Shown here one piece after another: positions 7,622-13,898 of a stretch of 21,884 nucleotides of DNA; positions within the stretch are counted from its first letter, which is position 1; every line of letters starts with the position of its first letter. The position numbers were made by a program, and so were the translations under genes. Source of the DNA: SHLQ01 sp051011575 (lineage in GTDB: Bacteria; Actinomycetota; Acidimicrobiia; Acidimicrobiales; SHLQ01); assembly GCA_051011575.1 (NCBI GenBank), contig JBPCTR010000205.1, positions 1-21,884 of the forward strand. Direction: 5' to 3'. The notes beneath the pieces are model-generated. The model made no database searches. It saw nothing but the letters and a program-made list of their open reading frames with translations, and was not told the DNA's origin.

Positions 7622-7990
7622 TCAGTCGAGAAGTGCCTGAACCTTCTTCGGCGCGAGCAGGTGGAAGCTCTCGGTGATCCATCGTTCGATGTCGGAGATC
7701 GGCGGAGGATCGTCGCCGCGGAAAACCAGCTTGGTCCAGCCACCCGTACCGACCTCGTACCGCGCCGGATCGGCGGAGGCGAGCTCGGTGAGTTCGGGGA
7801 CCGATGTGTCGAGTTTGAGACGCATCGTGCAGGTTTCGTCCTTCTCGCCGAGGAACACGAAGTTCTTGCCCCCCGCCTTGAACGCGCGATTCACACACGA
7901 CGTACCTTCCTCGGTTTCGGGAAACGACATCGCGTGCGTTCGGATCGCGTCGGAGACGCTGTGGTGGAACGTTTCGGGGGCGGTGGCCAT
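7622..7990 (-). CDS. MmcQ/YjbR family protein
   Basis: A 122-residue protein with the features of the YjbR/MmcQ (CyaY-like fold) family. These include an N-terminal helix with a PETEEG turn, a basic strand (NRAFKAGGKNFVFLGEKD), LKLDTS, a GWTKLVF strand and a C-terminal helix pair (ISDIERWITESFHLLAPKKV). Some relatives are annotated as DNA-binding, but the biochemical role is not established. I chose ATG 7990 over a longer frame because it follows the stop of the upstream monooxygenase gene by 5 bases, with CGGAG as a ribosome site inside that gene's end. The two are very likely cotranscribed. Confidence 0.85.
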   Translation of the reverse strand: MATAPETFHHSVSDAIRTHAMSFPETEEGTSCVNRAFKAGGKNFVFLGEKDETCTMRLKLDTSVPELTELASADPARYEVGTGGWTKLVFRGDDPPPISDIERWITESFHLLAPKKVQALLD

Positions 7991-7995
7991 GGTGC

Positions 7996-9492
7996 CTACT
8001 CCGGGGCGGTCGTGATCGAGGAATAGCACATCTCATCGACCGTTCCCTCGGCCCAGGTCACCCAGCCAGGCAGCTCGAAGGGCGCGCGGGCACGATCCCA
8101 ACCGCACTCCACGAGGATGCGATCGCCGCGTTCGAGGATGACCTCGTTCTGGAGCTGATACCCGAACTGCCAGTCGAAGTCCCAGTCGGGAATGTCCAGT
8201 AGCACCATCTCGTCGGCCTCACCCGCGTTCTTCGTGAGCCGGATCGAGGCGCCGATTTCGTGCATGTGGCCGAACACCGAGATGATTCGGCCCGGGTTGC
8301 TCACGGGGAGTTCGCACGTCGACGACGCCGTGCCGTCGGTCATGTGGGCGAAGTCTTGGGGAGATGTTCCGCACTGGGCGTGGATGAAGGTGGGGATCGA
8401 TCCGGCGATCGGCCCGTACAGGTCGAACACTCGGGCCATCGATGCGCCGCGATCACATAGAGGATCGGTGTCTCCCTCAAAGCACGGAATCTCGGCAGGA
8501 CCGAGGTAGAGCTCGGTGTTCAGCCGCTTGAGGGATCCGCCATTCGTCTCGAGCGTGGCGTCGTCGGCGAACTCGAAGACCATTCTGGAGAGGTCGGCCG
8601 GCGCCGTCTCGTCGAAGTGATAGTGAATCTGCACGATCACGAAGTCGCCGGGTTCGACCGGAACGCCATATCCCTCGGGGTATCGCTGTGGTGGTTGCCC
8701 TGGAGCCCATCCGGCGAGGTTCACGCCGCCGCCCCTTGGGCCCTCGAGATTCGAGGTACCGAAACACGTGTATCCGGGCCCGGGCTCGGAGGCGTCGAGT
8801 CGTTCAGCTCGTTCGCGAGCGGACGAGTCGTGGAGCGTGACGATGGCATGATGCACGACCTCGACCTGGTCGGGCTCGAAGTGGGAGCCGACGATCCATT
8901 CGGTGTCGGTGACCTCGGGGTCGAAGATCAGGCAGCGATAGTCGTCGAGGAGGTCGGTGCTTCCGGTGTACGCACCCTCGGCGGACACGACGGTGAGGTC
9001 GGGGTCCTCGATGAACTGCGGTTCGATGAGCGACTCGATCGGGCGGTTGGCGTCGACGTCGAGGGGTGCGTCGGCGGCGGTCCATGCGCCGAGTGTCTCG
9101 ATCTGTTCGTCGGAGAGCGAAAGGTCGTTGAGGAAGGGGAGAGAGACGTCGGATGCGGGCCAGGGTGGCATCCACCGACTCGAAGTAACCTCGGCGATCG
9201 TGGGTGCGAGGTCCACGGCGTCGCCGGCTGTCCCGAGCGTCCAATGGGTGGTGCCGGGGCCGCCGGCGGTATGACATTGCGCGCAGACGCCCTCGAGGAT
9301 GGGCAACACGTCGGCCTCGAAGGACGGGGCGTCGGGGTGATCTGTCGTCGTGGAGACGGCTTCGGTCGATGCGGGCGAGTCGTCGACGGCCGACGCGCTT
9401 TCGCCCGGCTGTGGATCGGCGCTTCCGCATGCGTTGATCGCTAGCGCGAGGGCGAACGCTGCCGCGAGGGTGAAGAAGATGCGACGTGTCAC
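7996..9492 (-). CDS. Lipoprotein: c-type heme domain fused to PHM/DBM-like type II copper monooxygenase
   Basis: A 498-residue exported redox protein. The N-terminus (MTRRIFFTLAAAF...) ends in a lipobox-like INAC with Cys22, so it is probably a membrane-anchored lipoprotein. A Ser/Asp/Thr-rich linker leads to a small c-type cytochrome domain: FEADVLPILEG then CAQCH at 70-74, with Met108 (SSRWMPPWP) as likely distal ligand. Residues about 170-498 match the copper type II, ascorbate-dependent monooxygenase fold. All six expected copper ligands can be placed: His214-His215 (EVVHHAIV) and His290 (VIVQIHYH) for the CuH site; His409 and His411 (FGHMHEIG) and Met488 (DEMC) for the CuM site. These correspond to PHM His107, His108, His172, His242, His244 and Met314. 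The substrate is unknown. The start is GTG 9492; GATACT lies 6 bases upstream on the coding strand. Confidence 0.88.
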   Translation of the reverse strand: MTRRIFFTLAAAFALALAINACGSADPQPGESASAVDDSPASTEAVSTTTDHPDAPSFEADVLPILEGVCAQCHTAGGPGTTHWTLGTAGDAVDLAPTIAEVTSSRWMPPWPASDVSLPFLNDLSLSDEQIETLGAWTAADAPLDVDANRPIESLIEPQFIEDPDLTVVSAEGAYTGSTDLLDDYRCLIFDPEVTDTEWIVGSHFEPDQVEVVHHAIVTLHDSSARERAERLDASEPGPGYTCFGTSNLEGPRGGGVNLAGWAPGQPPQRYPEGYGVPVEPGDFVIVQIHYHFDETAPADLSRMVFEFADDATLETNGGSLKRLNTELYLGPAEIPCFEGDTDPLCDRGASMARVFDLYGPIAGSIPTFIHAQCGTSPQDFAHMTDGTASSTCELPVSNPGRIISVFGHMHEIGASIRLTKNAGEADEMVLLDIPDWDFDWQFGYQLQNEVILERGDRILVECGWDRARAPFELPGWVTWAEGTVDEMCYSSITTAPE

Positions 9493-9498
9493 CCGTTC

Positions 9499-9504
9499 AG
9501 TATC
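9499..9504 (-). promoter_or_regulatory. Putative -10 box of the heme/copper monooxygenase gene
   Basis: On the minus strand this reads GATACT, followed by 6 bases and the GTG start at 9492. This is the same spacing as the other apparently leaderless genes in the window. No Shine-Dalgarno sequence is present. Confidence 0.3.
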
Positions 9505-9563
9505 GGCCACGCGACGGTGCCTGGTGAGTCGGAATGCAGCGGACTCCTCGCGCAGCGCTCGAG

Positions 9564-9591
9564 TTGCTTCGGAACTCGTGCTGGATAACTT
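9564..9591 (+). promoter_or_regulatory. Putative promoter of the selenocysteine tRNA
   Basis: TTGCTT (9564-9569) and TAACTT (9586-9591) are separated by 16 bases and resemble -35 and -10 elements. The tRNA's first base is 12 bases after the -10. A small inverted repeat (TGGTT-C-AACCA, 9592-9602) fills the gap. Confidence 0.45.
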
Positions 9592-9603
9592 TGGTTCAAC
9601 CAG

Positions 9604-9699
9604 GGAGGTGTCTGAGTACCTGGTGGGCTCCCCCGCCTTCAAAGCGGGCGGTACGGGCGATCCCCGTACGGCGGGTTCGATTCCCGTCCACCTCCGCCA
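9604..9699 (+). tRNA. selC: tRNA-Sec (selenocysteine, anticodon TCA)
   Basis: A 96-base tRNA that decodes UGA as selenocysteine when SelB and a SECIS element are present. The anticodon stem CCCGC/GCGGG (9632-9636, 9644-9648) encloses the loop CTTCAAA with anticodon TCA at 9639-9641. A long variable arm has a perfect 7-base stem, GTACGGG/CCCGTAC (9651-9657, 9663-9669). The T loop is TTCGATT (9676-9682) and CCA is encoded (9697-9699). The D stem is long (GAGTAC/GGGCTC, one A-G mismatch). The long extra arm, extended D stem and TCA anticodon together identify tRNA-Sec and exclude tRNA-Ser or tRNA-Leu. The acceptor stem has 7 pairs; the eighth position is T-C, whereas G9670-C9688 can extend the T stem to 6. 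No selA, selB, selD or selenoprotein gene is in the window. Confidence 0.96.
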
Positions 9700-9724
9700 T
9701 TCTCCAACGCGCACCGCGAGCAGC

Positions 9725-10573
9725 ATGATCAGGCCCGTCACCGAGCACACCGTCGAGGCATCAGGCCTGTCGCTTCGAGTGCTCGAGGCCGGCGATGCCG
9801 CCGACCCCACGGTCCTACTCGTGCACGGGTGGCCCGATACGGCAGAGCTCTGGCGCCATCAGATCCCGGCACTCGCCCAAGCCGGGTACCACGTGCTCGC
9901 GCACGACCAGCGCGGATTCGGCAGGTCGGAACGGCCGGCCGATCTCGCTGGCTACCACGTGTTCAACGCCATGGGCGATCTTTCGTCGATCCTCGACCAC
10001 TTCGATGTCGCGGCTTCCCATCTGGTCGGTCACGACTGGGGCGCTCCGCCGTGCTGGTTGCTCACCGCGTTCGAGCCTCGCCGCGTGCGATCGCTCACCG
10101 CCGTTTCGGTTGGGCATCCACAGGCCTTCCGCAACGCCGGCATCGAACAGCGGCGTCGAAGCTTCTACATGCTCCTGTTCCAGTTCGAGGAGGTGGCCGA
10201 GCAGTGGCTGCAGAACGACGACTGGGCCAATATGCGAATGCTCGTGGGCGACACGGCCGAGTGGGACCGATGGAAGACCGAACTCGCGGAACCCGGCGCC
10301 CTCACGTCGAGTCTCAACTGGTATCGATCCAACCTTGCGCCGAAGACCCTGCTCGAACCACCGGTTGAGCTACCTCGGATCACGCGCCCCACGATGGGTG
10401 TGATGGGCGAGTACGACTGGGCGCTCACGGCCACACAGATGACCGACTCCGAGGCCTACGTGGATGCCGACTGGCGGTACGAATGTGTGGCCGATGCCGC
10501 GCACTGGGTTCCCACCGACCAGCCCGATGAGCTGACCCGGTTGCTCGTGGAATGGATCGGTGATCACGCCTGA
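9725..10573 (+). CDS. Alpha/beta hydrolase, epoxide hydrolase / haloalkane dehalogenase type
   Basis: A 282-residue alpha/beta hydrolase. The oxyanion motif HGWPD is at 34-38, followed by DQRGFGRSERP at 61-71. The nucleophile elbow is GHDWG with Asp104, an aspartate rather than serine, which points to an epoxide hydrolase or dehalogenase. Asp231 (GEYDW) and His260 (AAHWVPTDQP) are the probable remaining triad members. A cap region with aromatic residues (SFYMLLFQFEE) follows the core strands, as in epoxide hydrolases. I favour epoxide hydrolase; the exact substrate is unknown. The ATG at 9725 is only 25 bases past the tRNA-Sec CCA end, and neither a ribosome site nor a clear separate promoter is seen. 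The 3' end overlaps the convergent hydroxylase gene by 10 bases. Confidence 0.9.
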   Translation: MIRPVTEHTVEASGLSLRVLEAGDAADPTVLLVHGWPDTAELWRHQIPALAQAGYHVLAHDQRGFGRSERPADLAGYHVFNAMGDLSSILDHFDVAASHLVGHDWGAPPCWLLTAFEPRRVRSLTAVSVGHPQAFRNAGIEQRRRSFYMLLFQFEEVAEQWLQNDDWANMRMLVGDTAEWDRWKTELAEPGALTSSLNWYRSNLAPKTLLEPPVELPRITRPTMGVMGEYDWALTATQMTDSEAYVDADWRYECVADAAHWVPTDQPDELTRLLVEWIGDHA

Positions 10574-11628
10574 CCAGCGCGGCGAACAACCGCTTCCTGT
10601 CCGGTGAGCCCTGGAGCACGATGTGTGGCTCGTGTGGCCGATCGCTTCATGTCCCGAAGCAGGTTCGGCACGAAGCGGAACACGGCTTTGATGCTGAGAA
10701 TCGGGTGCCGGACGAATCGGAGGGGGTTGCCCATGCCGCGTAGCGGGTAGCGGAGCTGAGCGATCATTCCGGGCGGCACATACTCGTTTACGCCGTAGCG
10801 CTGGGGCCGACGATCCTTCGGCATGTGGTAGGTCCCGAACACGAGGTCCCAAGCGGGGAGGAACGTCGAGTAGTTCGAGTTGATCGCACCGCGCTCATTG
10901 GCGTGGTGCCAATGATGGAACTCGGGAGTGATGATCACCTTGTGAAGCGGCTTCAGCCGCCAGCGGACGTTGGCGTGGAGAAAGATGCCGGTCACGATCT
11001 GGACGATGGTCAACACGCCAGTGAATTCGGGGCTGAACCCGGCAGCGATCAGGAAGATGAACGCTGGGGCGATGAGCGTGCCGTCGAGGGGGTGAACGCG
11101 AAATCCGCTGATCCAATCGAGATGTTCGGTCGAGTGGTGAATCGAGTGGAAGCGCCACAGGACCGGTACCTCGTGATACCAGCGATGGGCCCAGTAGATG
11201 GCGAAGTCGAACAGGATCAGACCGGCGATCGGCATCGCCAGTGCGGGAATCATGCCCACGAGCGGCCGGAGCAACAGTCCTGGAATCCATGCGAGGCTCA
11301 CGATCGCCACGAACGCCCCGAGCGCGACGCCAGCGAAATTCAGCACCGTTCCGCCGAGCGCATAGCCCAGGTCGGTTCCGACCTGCGGCCGACGGAGCGG
11401 TTGGTCGTGGCGGGGAAACAGCTTCTCGAACGGCACGACGAGCACGAACAGCAGAACGACCGGAGCGATCACCCCGACGTTCATGAAAAGCGAGGCGCCG
11501 ATGATCGTGAGCGCACCGATGGCCGACACGAGTTTGCGGGTCGTGCTGATGGGCGGGCGCTTGCGCGCGCTGGGAGGAATGGGCGGTGGCTGGAGAGGGT
11601 CGGGTCGGGTGGTGATGGCTGCCGTCAT
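10564..11628 (-). CDS. Sterol desaturase / fatty acid hydroxylase family membrane di-iron protein
   Basis: A 354-residue integral membrane oxygenase-type protein. Several hydrophobic helices (about 35-70, 85-140, 185-218) surround the histidine boxes of the family: HRWYH (148-152, HX3H), HSIHH (161-165, HX2HH) and HHWHH (238-242), plus His218 and His229. These bind a non-heme di-iron centre that hydroxylates or desaturates lipids, or cleaves ether lipids. The N-terminal 30 residues are proline-rich and cytoplasmic. Substrate is not determinable. The start at 11628 is well supported by AGAGGGG just upstream. It is divergent from the ECF sigma operon across 160 bases. Confidence 0.9.
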   Translation of the reverse strand: MTAAITTRPDPLQPPPIPPSARKRPPISTTRKLVSAIGALTIIGASLFMNVGVIAPVVLLFVLVVPFEKLFPRHDQPLRRPQVGTDLGYALGGTVLNFAGVALGAFVAIVSLAWIPGLLLRPLVGMIPALAMPIAGLILFDFAIYWAHRWYHEVPVLWRFHSIHHSTEHLDWISGFRVHPLDGTLIAPAFIFLIAAGFSPEFTGVLTIVQIVTGIFLHANVRWRLKPLHKVIITPEFHHWHHANERGAINSNYSTFLPAWDLVFGTYHMPKDRRPQRYGVNEYVPPGMIAQLRYPLRGMGNPLRFVRHPILSIKAVFRFVPNLLRDMKRSATRATHRAPGLTGQEAVVRRAGQA

Positions 11629-11696
11629 GCCCCTCTGTCGAAGCGGTCAGCAGCGCCGGTTCACGGGTGAGAGGATTCTTTTCGATCACATCCGAA

Positions 11697-11733
11697 CGGC
11701 CCGGGCCGAATGGACCATGACCTCGAAATTTCG
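11697..11733. repeat. Two short palindromes in the divergent gap before the ECF sigma operon
   Basis: CGGCCCGGGCCG (11697-11708) and CGAAATTTCG (11724-11733) are perfect palindromes in the 160-base gap between the hydroxylase and sigma genes. They could be operators, but short GC palindromes are common by chance here. No convincing ECF-type -35/-10 pair was found. Confidence 0.25.
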
Positions 11734-11788
11734 TCGATTTCTTCGGTGGGGATGAACCGATCGGCGAGGTCATCACGACAGGGTTCTG

Positions 11789-12337
11789 ATGGACGAGACA
11801 CGCGAACGCGAAGAGAGCGAAGATCGAGCCCTCGTGGCGCGCATCGCTCGCGGCGATCGCAGTGCGCTCGAACAGCTTTATCGGCGTCACGCCGGGTGGA
11901 TGACGGCGCGGCTCGAGAGCAGATGTGGCGACCCCGATCTGACCGACATCGCGCTCCAGGACACATTTGTGTCGGTGTGGAAGTCGGCGAAGAAGTATCG
12001 CGGCGACGGTGCCGTGGGAGCATGGCTATGGGGGATCGCCGTCCGCCGGCTCATCGACCAGCTCCGTAGAAAGAAAGCCGTGCCGATGGCGCCCGAAACC
12101 ATGCAGGTATTCGACCAGGCCGCATCGTTCGAAGATGCCCTCGTCGGCAGCGTGGGGCACAGCGAACTCGGACCCGCTCTGGAGTCGCTTCCCCCCGAGC
12201 TTCGGCAGGTCCTGATCGCCACTGCGATCGATGGCCTGACCACGAAGGAGGCGGCCCGCCTCCTCGGTATTCCCCAGGGCACGGTGAAGACTCGGCTTCA
12301 GCGTGCTCGGCAGACCCTTCAGGAGGCCCTGTCATGA
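11789..12337 (+). CDS. ECF-type RNA polymerase sigma factor, first gene of a sigma/membrane/ABC operon
   Basis: A 182-residue ECF sigma factor. Region 2 covers about residues 27-95 (LEQLYRRHAGWMTARL, DIALQDTFVSVWKSAKKY, GAWLWGIAVRRLIDQLRR) and region 4 about 129-180 (LPPELRQVLIATAIDGL, GIPQGTVKTRLQRARQTL). The ATG at 11789 has a modest AGGG site upstream. Its TGA stop overlaps the next gene's ATG, so production is coupled to the membrane protein and ABC ATPase downstream. This suggests it controls, and is controlled by, an envelope or transport stress circuit. No anti-sigma with a zinc motif is encoded in the operon. Confidence 0.92.
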   Translation: MDETREREESEDRALVARIARGDRSALEQLYRRHAGWMTARLESRCGDPDLTDIALQDTFVSVWKSAKKYRGDGAVGAWLWGIAVRRLIDQLRRKKAVPMAPETMQVFDQAASFEDALVGSVGHSELGPALESLPPELRQVLIATAIDGLTTKEAARLLGIPQGTVKTRLQRARQTLQEALS

Positions 12338-13044
12338 CAGCGACGAACTGGAATGTCGAACCCGCTCGAATCGATCGGAACTGGCGGGCGATCACGGTGG
12401 AACTGGACGCGCCCCGCCCCAGCCGCCTCGAACGGATGTTGCGTGCCATGGGCTTCCCCGCTCACCTCACGCGGGTGATGGTGGCCACTCCCGGCCTGCG
12501 CCGGGCATGGTTCCTCGCCACCGGCGTGGCGATGTTCGTGGGCATGGGCGTCGCCGATGGCACTCGCGAGAACCTGTTTGCGCTGTTGCTCATCGCTCCG
12601 CTCATACCAGTTCTTGGCGTGGCCTTCTCGTACGGCGTGGAAGCAGACCCTGCCCACGAGGCGGCGATGGCCACACCGATTCGAGGGATTCGCCTGATCG
12701 TCACGCGCAGCGCGGTGATCCTCGCTGTTTCCGTGGTGCTGCTGGCGATCGCGAGCCTCCTGGCTCCGGGCACGTCTCCCATGTCGTTCGCGTGGCTGTT
12801 GCCCGCGCTAGGCCTCACGTCGGCAACGGTGGCGCTGATGTCGTTCATCTCGCCACGCAAGGCGGCGGGCGTGTCGACCTCGGTGTGGGTCGTTGGCGTA
12901 ACACTCGCCCAGGCGGGTTCAACCGATCGGCTCGCCGCGTTCACCGCGGGTGGACAGGTCTTCATGCTGTTCATAACGATGGCGGCGATGGGAGTCATGT
13001 GGTTCCGTCGCGACCGGTTCGACATGATTGCGGTCGGCGCATGA
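12334..13044 (+). CDS. Six-helix membrane protein, probable ABC permease subunit
   Basis: I do not recognise a named family. The 236-residue protein has a hydrophilic, partly basic N-terminal segment of about 55 residues (TWNVEP-type start, RPSRLERMLRAMGFP), then about six hydrophobic helices (roughly 57-74, 81-100, 121-144, 151-172, 177-194, 206-224). It ends in a basic FRRDRFD tail, consistent with a cytoplasmic C-terminus. It is joined to the sigma factor before it and the ABC ATPase after it by ATGA overlaps, so a permease role is the simplest inference. Its cytoplasmic N-terminal segment could also contact the sigma factor in place of a dedicated anti-sigma protein; this is speculation from gene order. 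Confidence 0.8.
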   Translation: MTATNWNVEPARIDRNWRAITVELDAPRPSRLERMLRAMGFPAHLTRVMVATPGLRRAWFLATGVAMFVGMGVADGTRENLFALLLIAPLIPVLGVAFSYGVEADPAHEAAMATPIRGIRLIVTRSAVILAVSVVLLAIASLLAPGTSPMSFAWLLPALGLTSATVALMSFISPRKAAGVSTSVWVVGVTLAQAGSTDRLAAFTAGGQVFMLFITMAAMGVMWFRRDRFDMIAVGA

Positions 13045-13892
13045 CCGCGGCCCAGGTCCTGGCGTTCGGCCTCGGCAAACGATTCGGCGCGCGGCAAGCG
13101 CTCGACGGGGTCGACCTATTCTTCGATGGCGGCGTGGTCACGCTGCTCGGCCCCAACGGTTCGGGTAAGACCACGCTTCTGCGCGTGCTCGCAACCATCG
13201 CCGCGCCTGATGCGGGATCTCTGCTGATCGATGGCCTCGACCCGCAGCACGAGTCGGACCGCATCGAGATTCGTCGTCGCCTCGGCTATGCGCCGCAGGA
13301 CCCCGGCTTCGCTCGGTCGGCGCGTGTATTCGACCTGGTCGACTACCTGGCCGTGCTCAAGGGCCACGACGACGAACGGGCCCGCCGTCACCACGTGTAC
13401 GACGTGCTGGAGCGGGTCGGTCTGGTCGACCGCACCCACGAGAAGATCGCCGACCTCTCCGGTGGGATGCGCCAACGATTGGGAATTGCGCACGCACTGC
13501 TCGGCGATCCGAGTCTGCTCATCCTCGACGAGCCCGCCGCCGGGTTGGACCCCGACGAGCGATTCCGCTTGCGCGAGATCATCGCCGAGCGAAGACATCG
13601 GGTCACGATCGTGCAGTCCACACACCTCACCGACGAGGCCGCGCTCAGCGATTCGGTCTTGGTGATGGCGGGGGGTCGGGTGCTGTTCAACGGCACACCA
13701 GGAGCGCTCGCTGCCGTGGCTGACGGCCGCACGTGGGTACAGACCGAACAGCCCTTCGGGGTGAGGGCCACCTGGCGTCAGCCCGATGGGTCCTATCGCT
13801 GCCTGGGAGAACCGCCGCCCGGAGCCTCGTTCATCGAGCCCACGCTCGAAGACGGCTATCTGTTGCTGCAGGGGGCACCGCAGCCGGTCTGA
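13041..13892 (+). CDS. ABC transporter ATP-binding protein
   Basis: A 283-residue nucleotide-binding subunit. It shows Walker A GPNGSGKT (37-44), Q-loop Gln86 (YAPQDPGF), signature LSGGM (139-143), Walker B LLILDEP (159-165), D-loop GLDPDE and H-loop His195 (STHLTDEA). The order and the C-terminal extension of about 70 residues after the core resemble drug-export or ABC-2 type ATPases. The ATG at 13041 overlaps the stop of the preceding membrane protein, and a longer upstream frame has no support. It most likely forms a dimeric ATPase with that membrane protein as permease. The stop faces the convergent methyltransferase gene with 6 bases between. Confidence 0.94.
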   Translation: MTAAQVLAFGLGKRFGARQALDGVDLFFDGGVVTLLGPNGSGKTTLLRVLATIAAPDAGSLLIDGLDPQHESDRIEIRRRLGYAPQDPGFARSARVFDLVDYLAVLKGHDDERARRHHVYDVLERVGLVDRTHEKIADLSGGMRQRLGIAHALLGDPSLLILDEPAAGLDPDERFRLREIIAERRHRVTIVQSTHLTDEAALSDSVLVMAGGRVLFNGTPGALAAVADGRTWVQTEQPFGVRATWRQPDGSYRCLGEPPPGASFIEPTLEDGYLLLQGAPQPV

Positions 13893-13898
13893 TCGCCG

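Noticed and set aside
8617..9444. 275-codon plus-strand frame opposite the monooxygenase
   Set aside because: The minus strand carries a lipobox, CXXCH and all copper ligands; the plus frame is a Gly/Val/Asp-rich shadow.
9725..10573. Possible selenoprotein next to the tRNA-Sec
   Set aside because: The hydrolase has a complete triad and natural C-terminus, with no in-frame TGA followed by conserved sequence. No other gene in the window shows one either.
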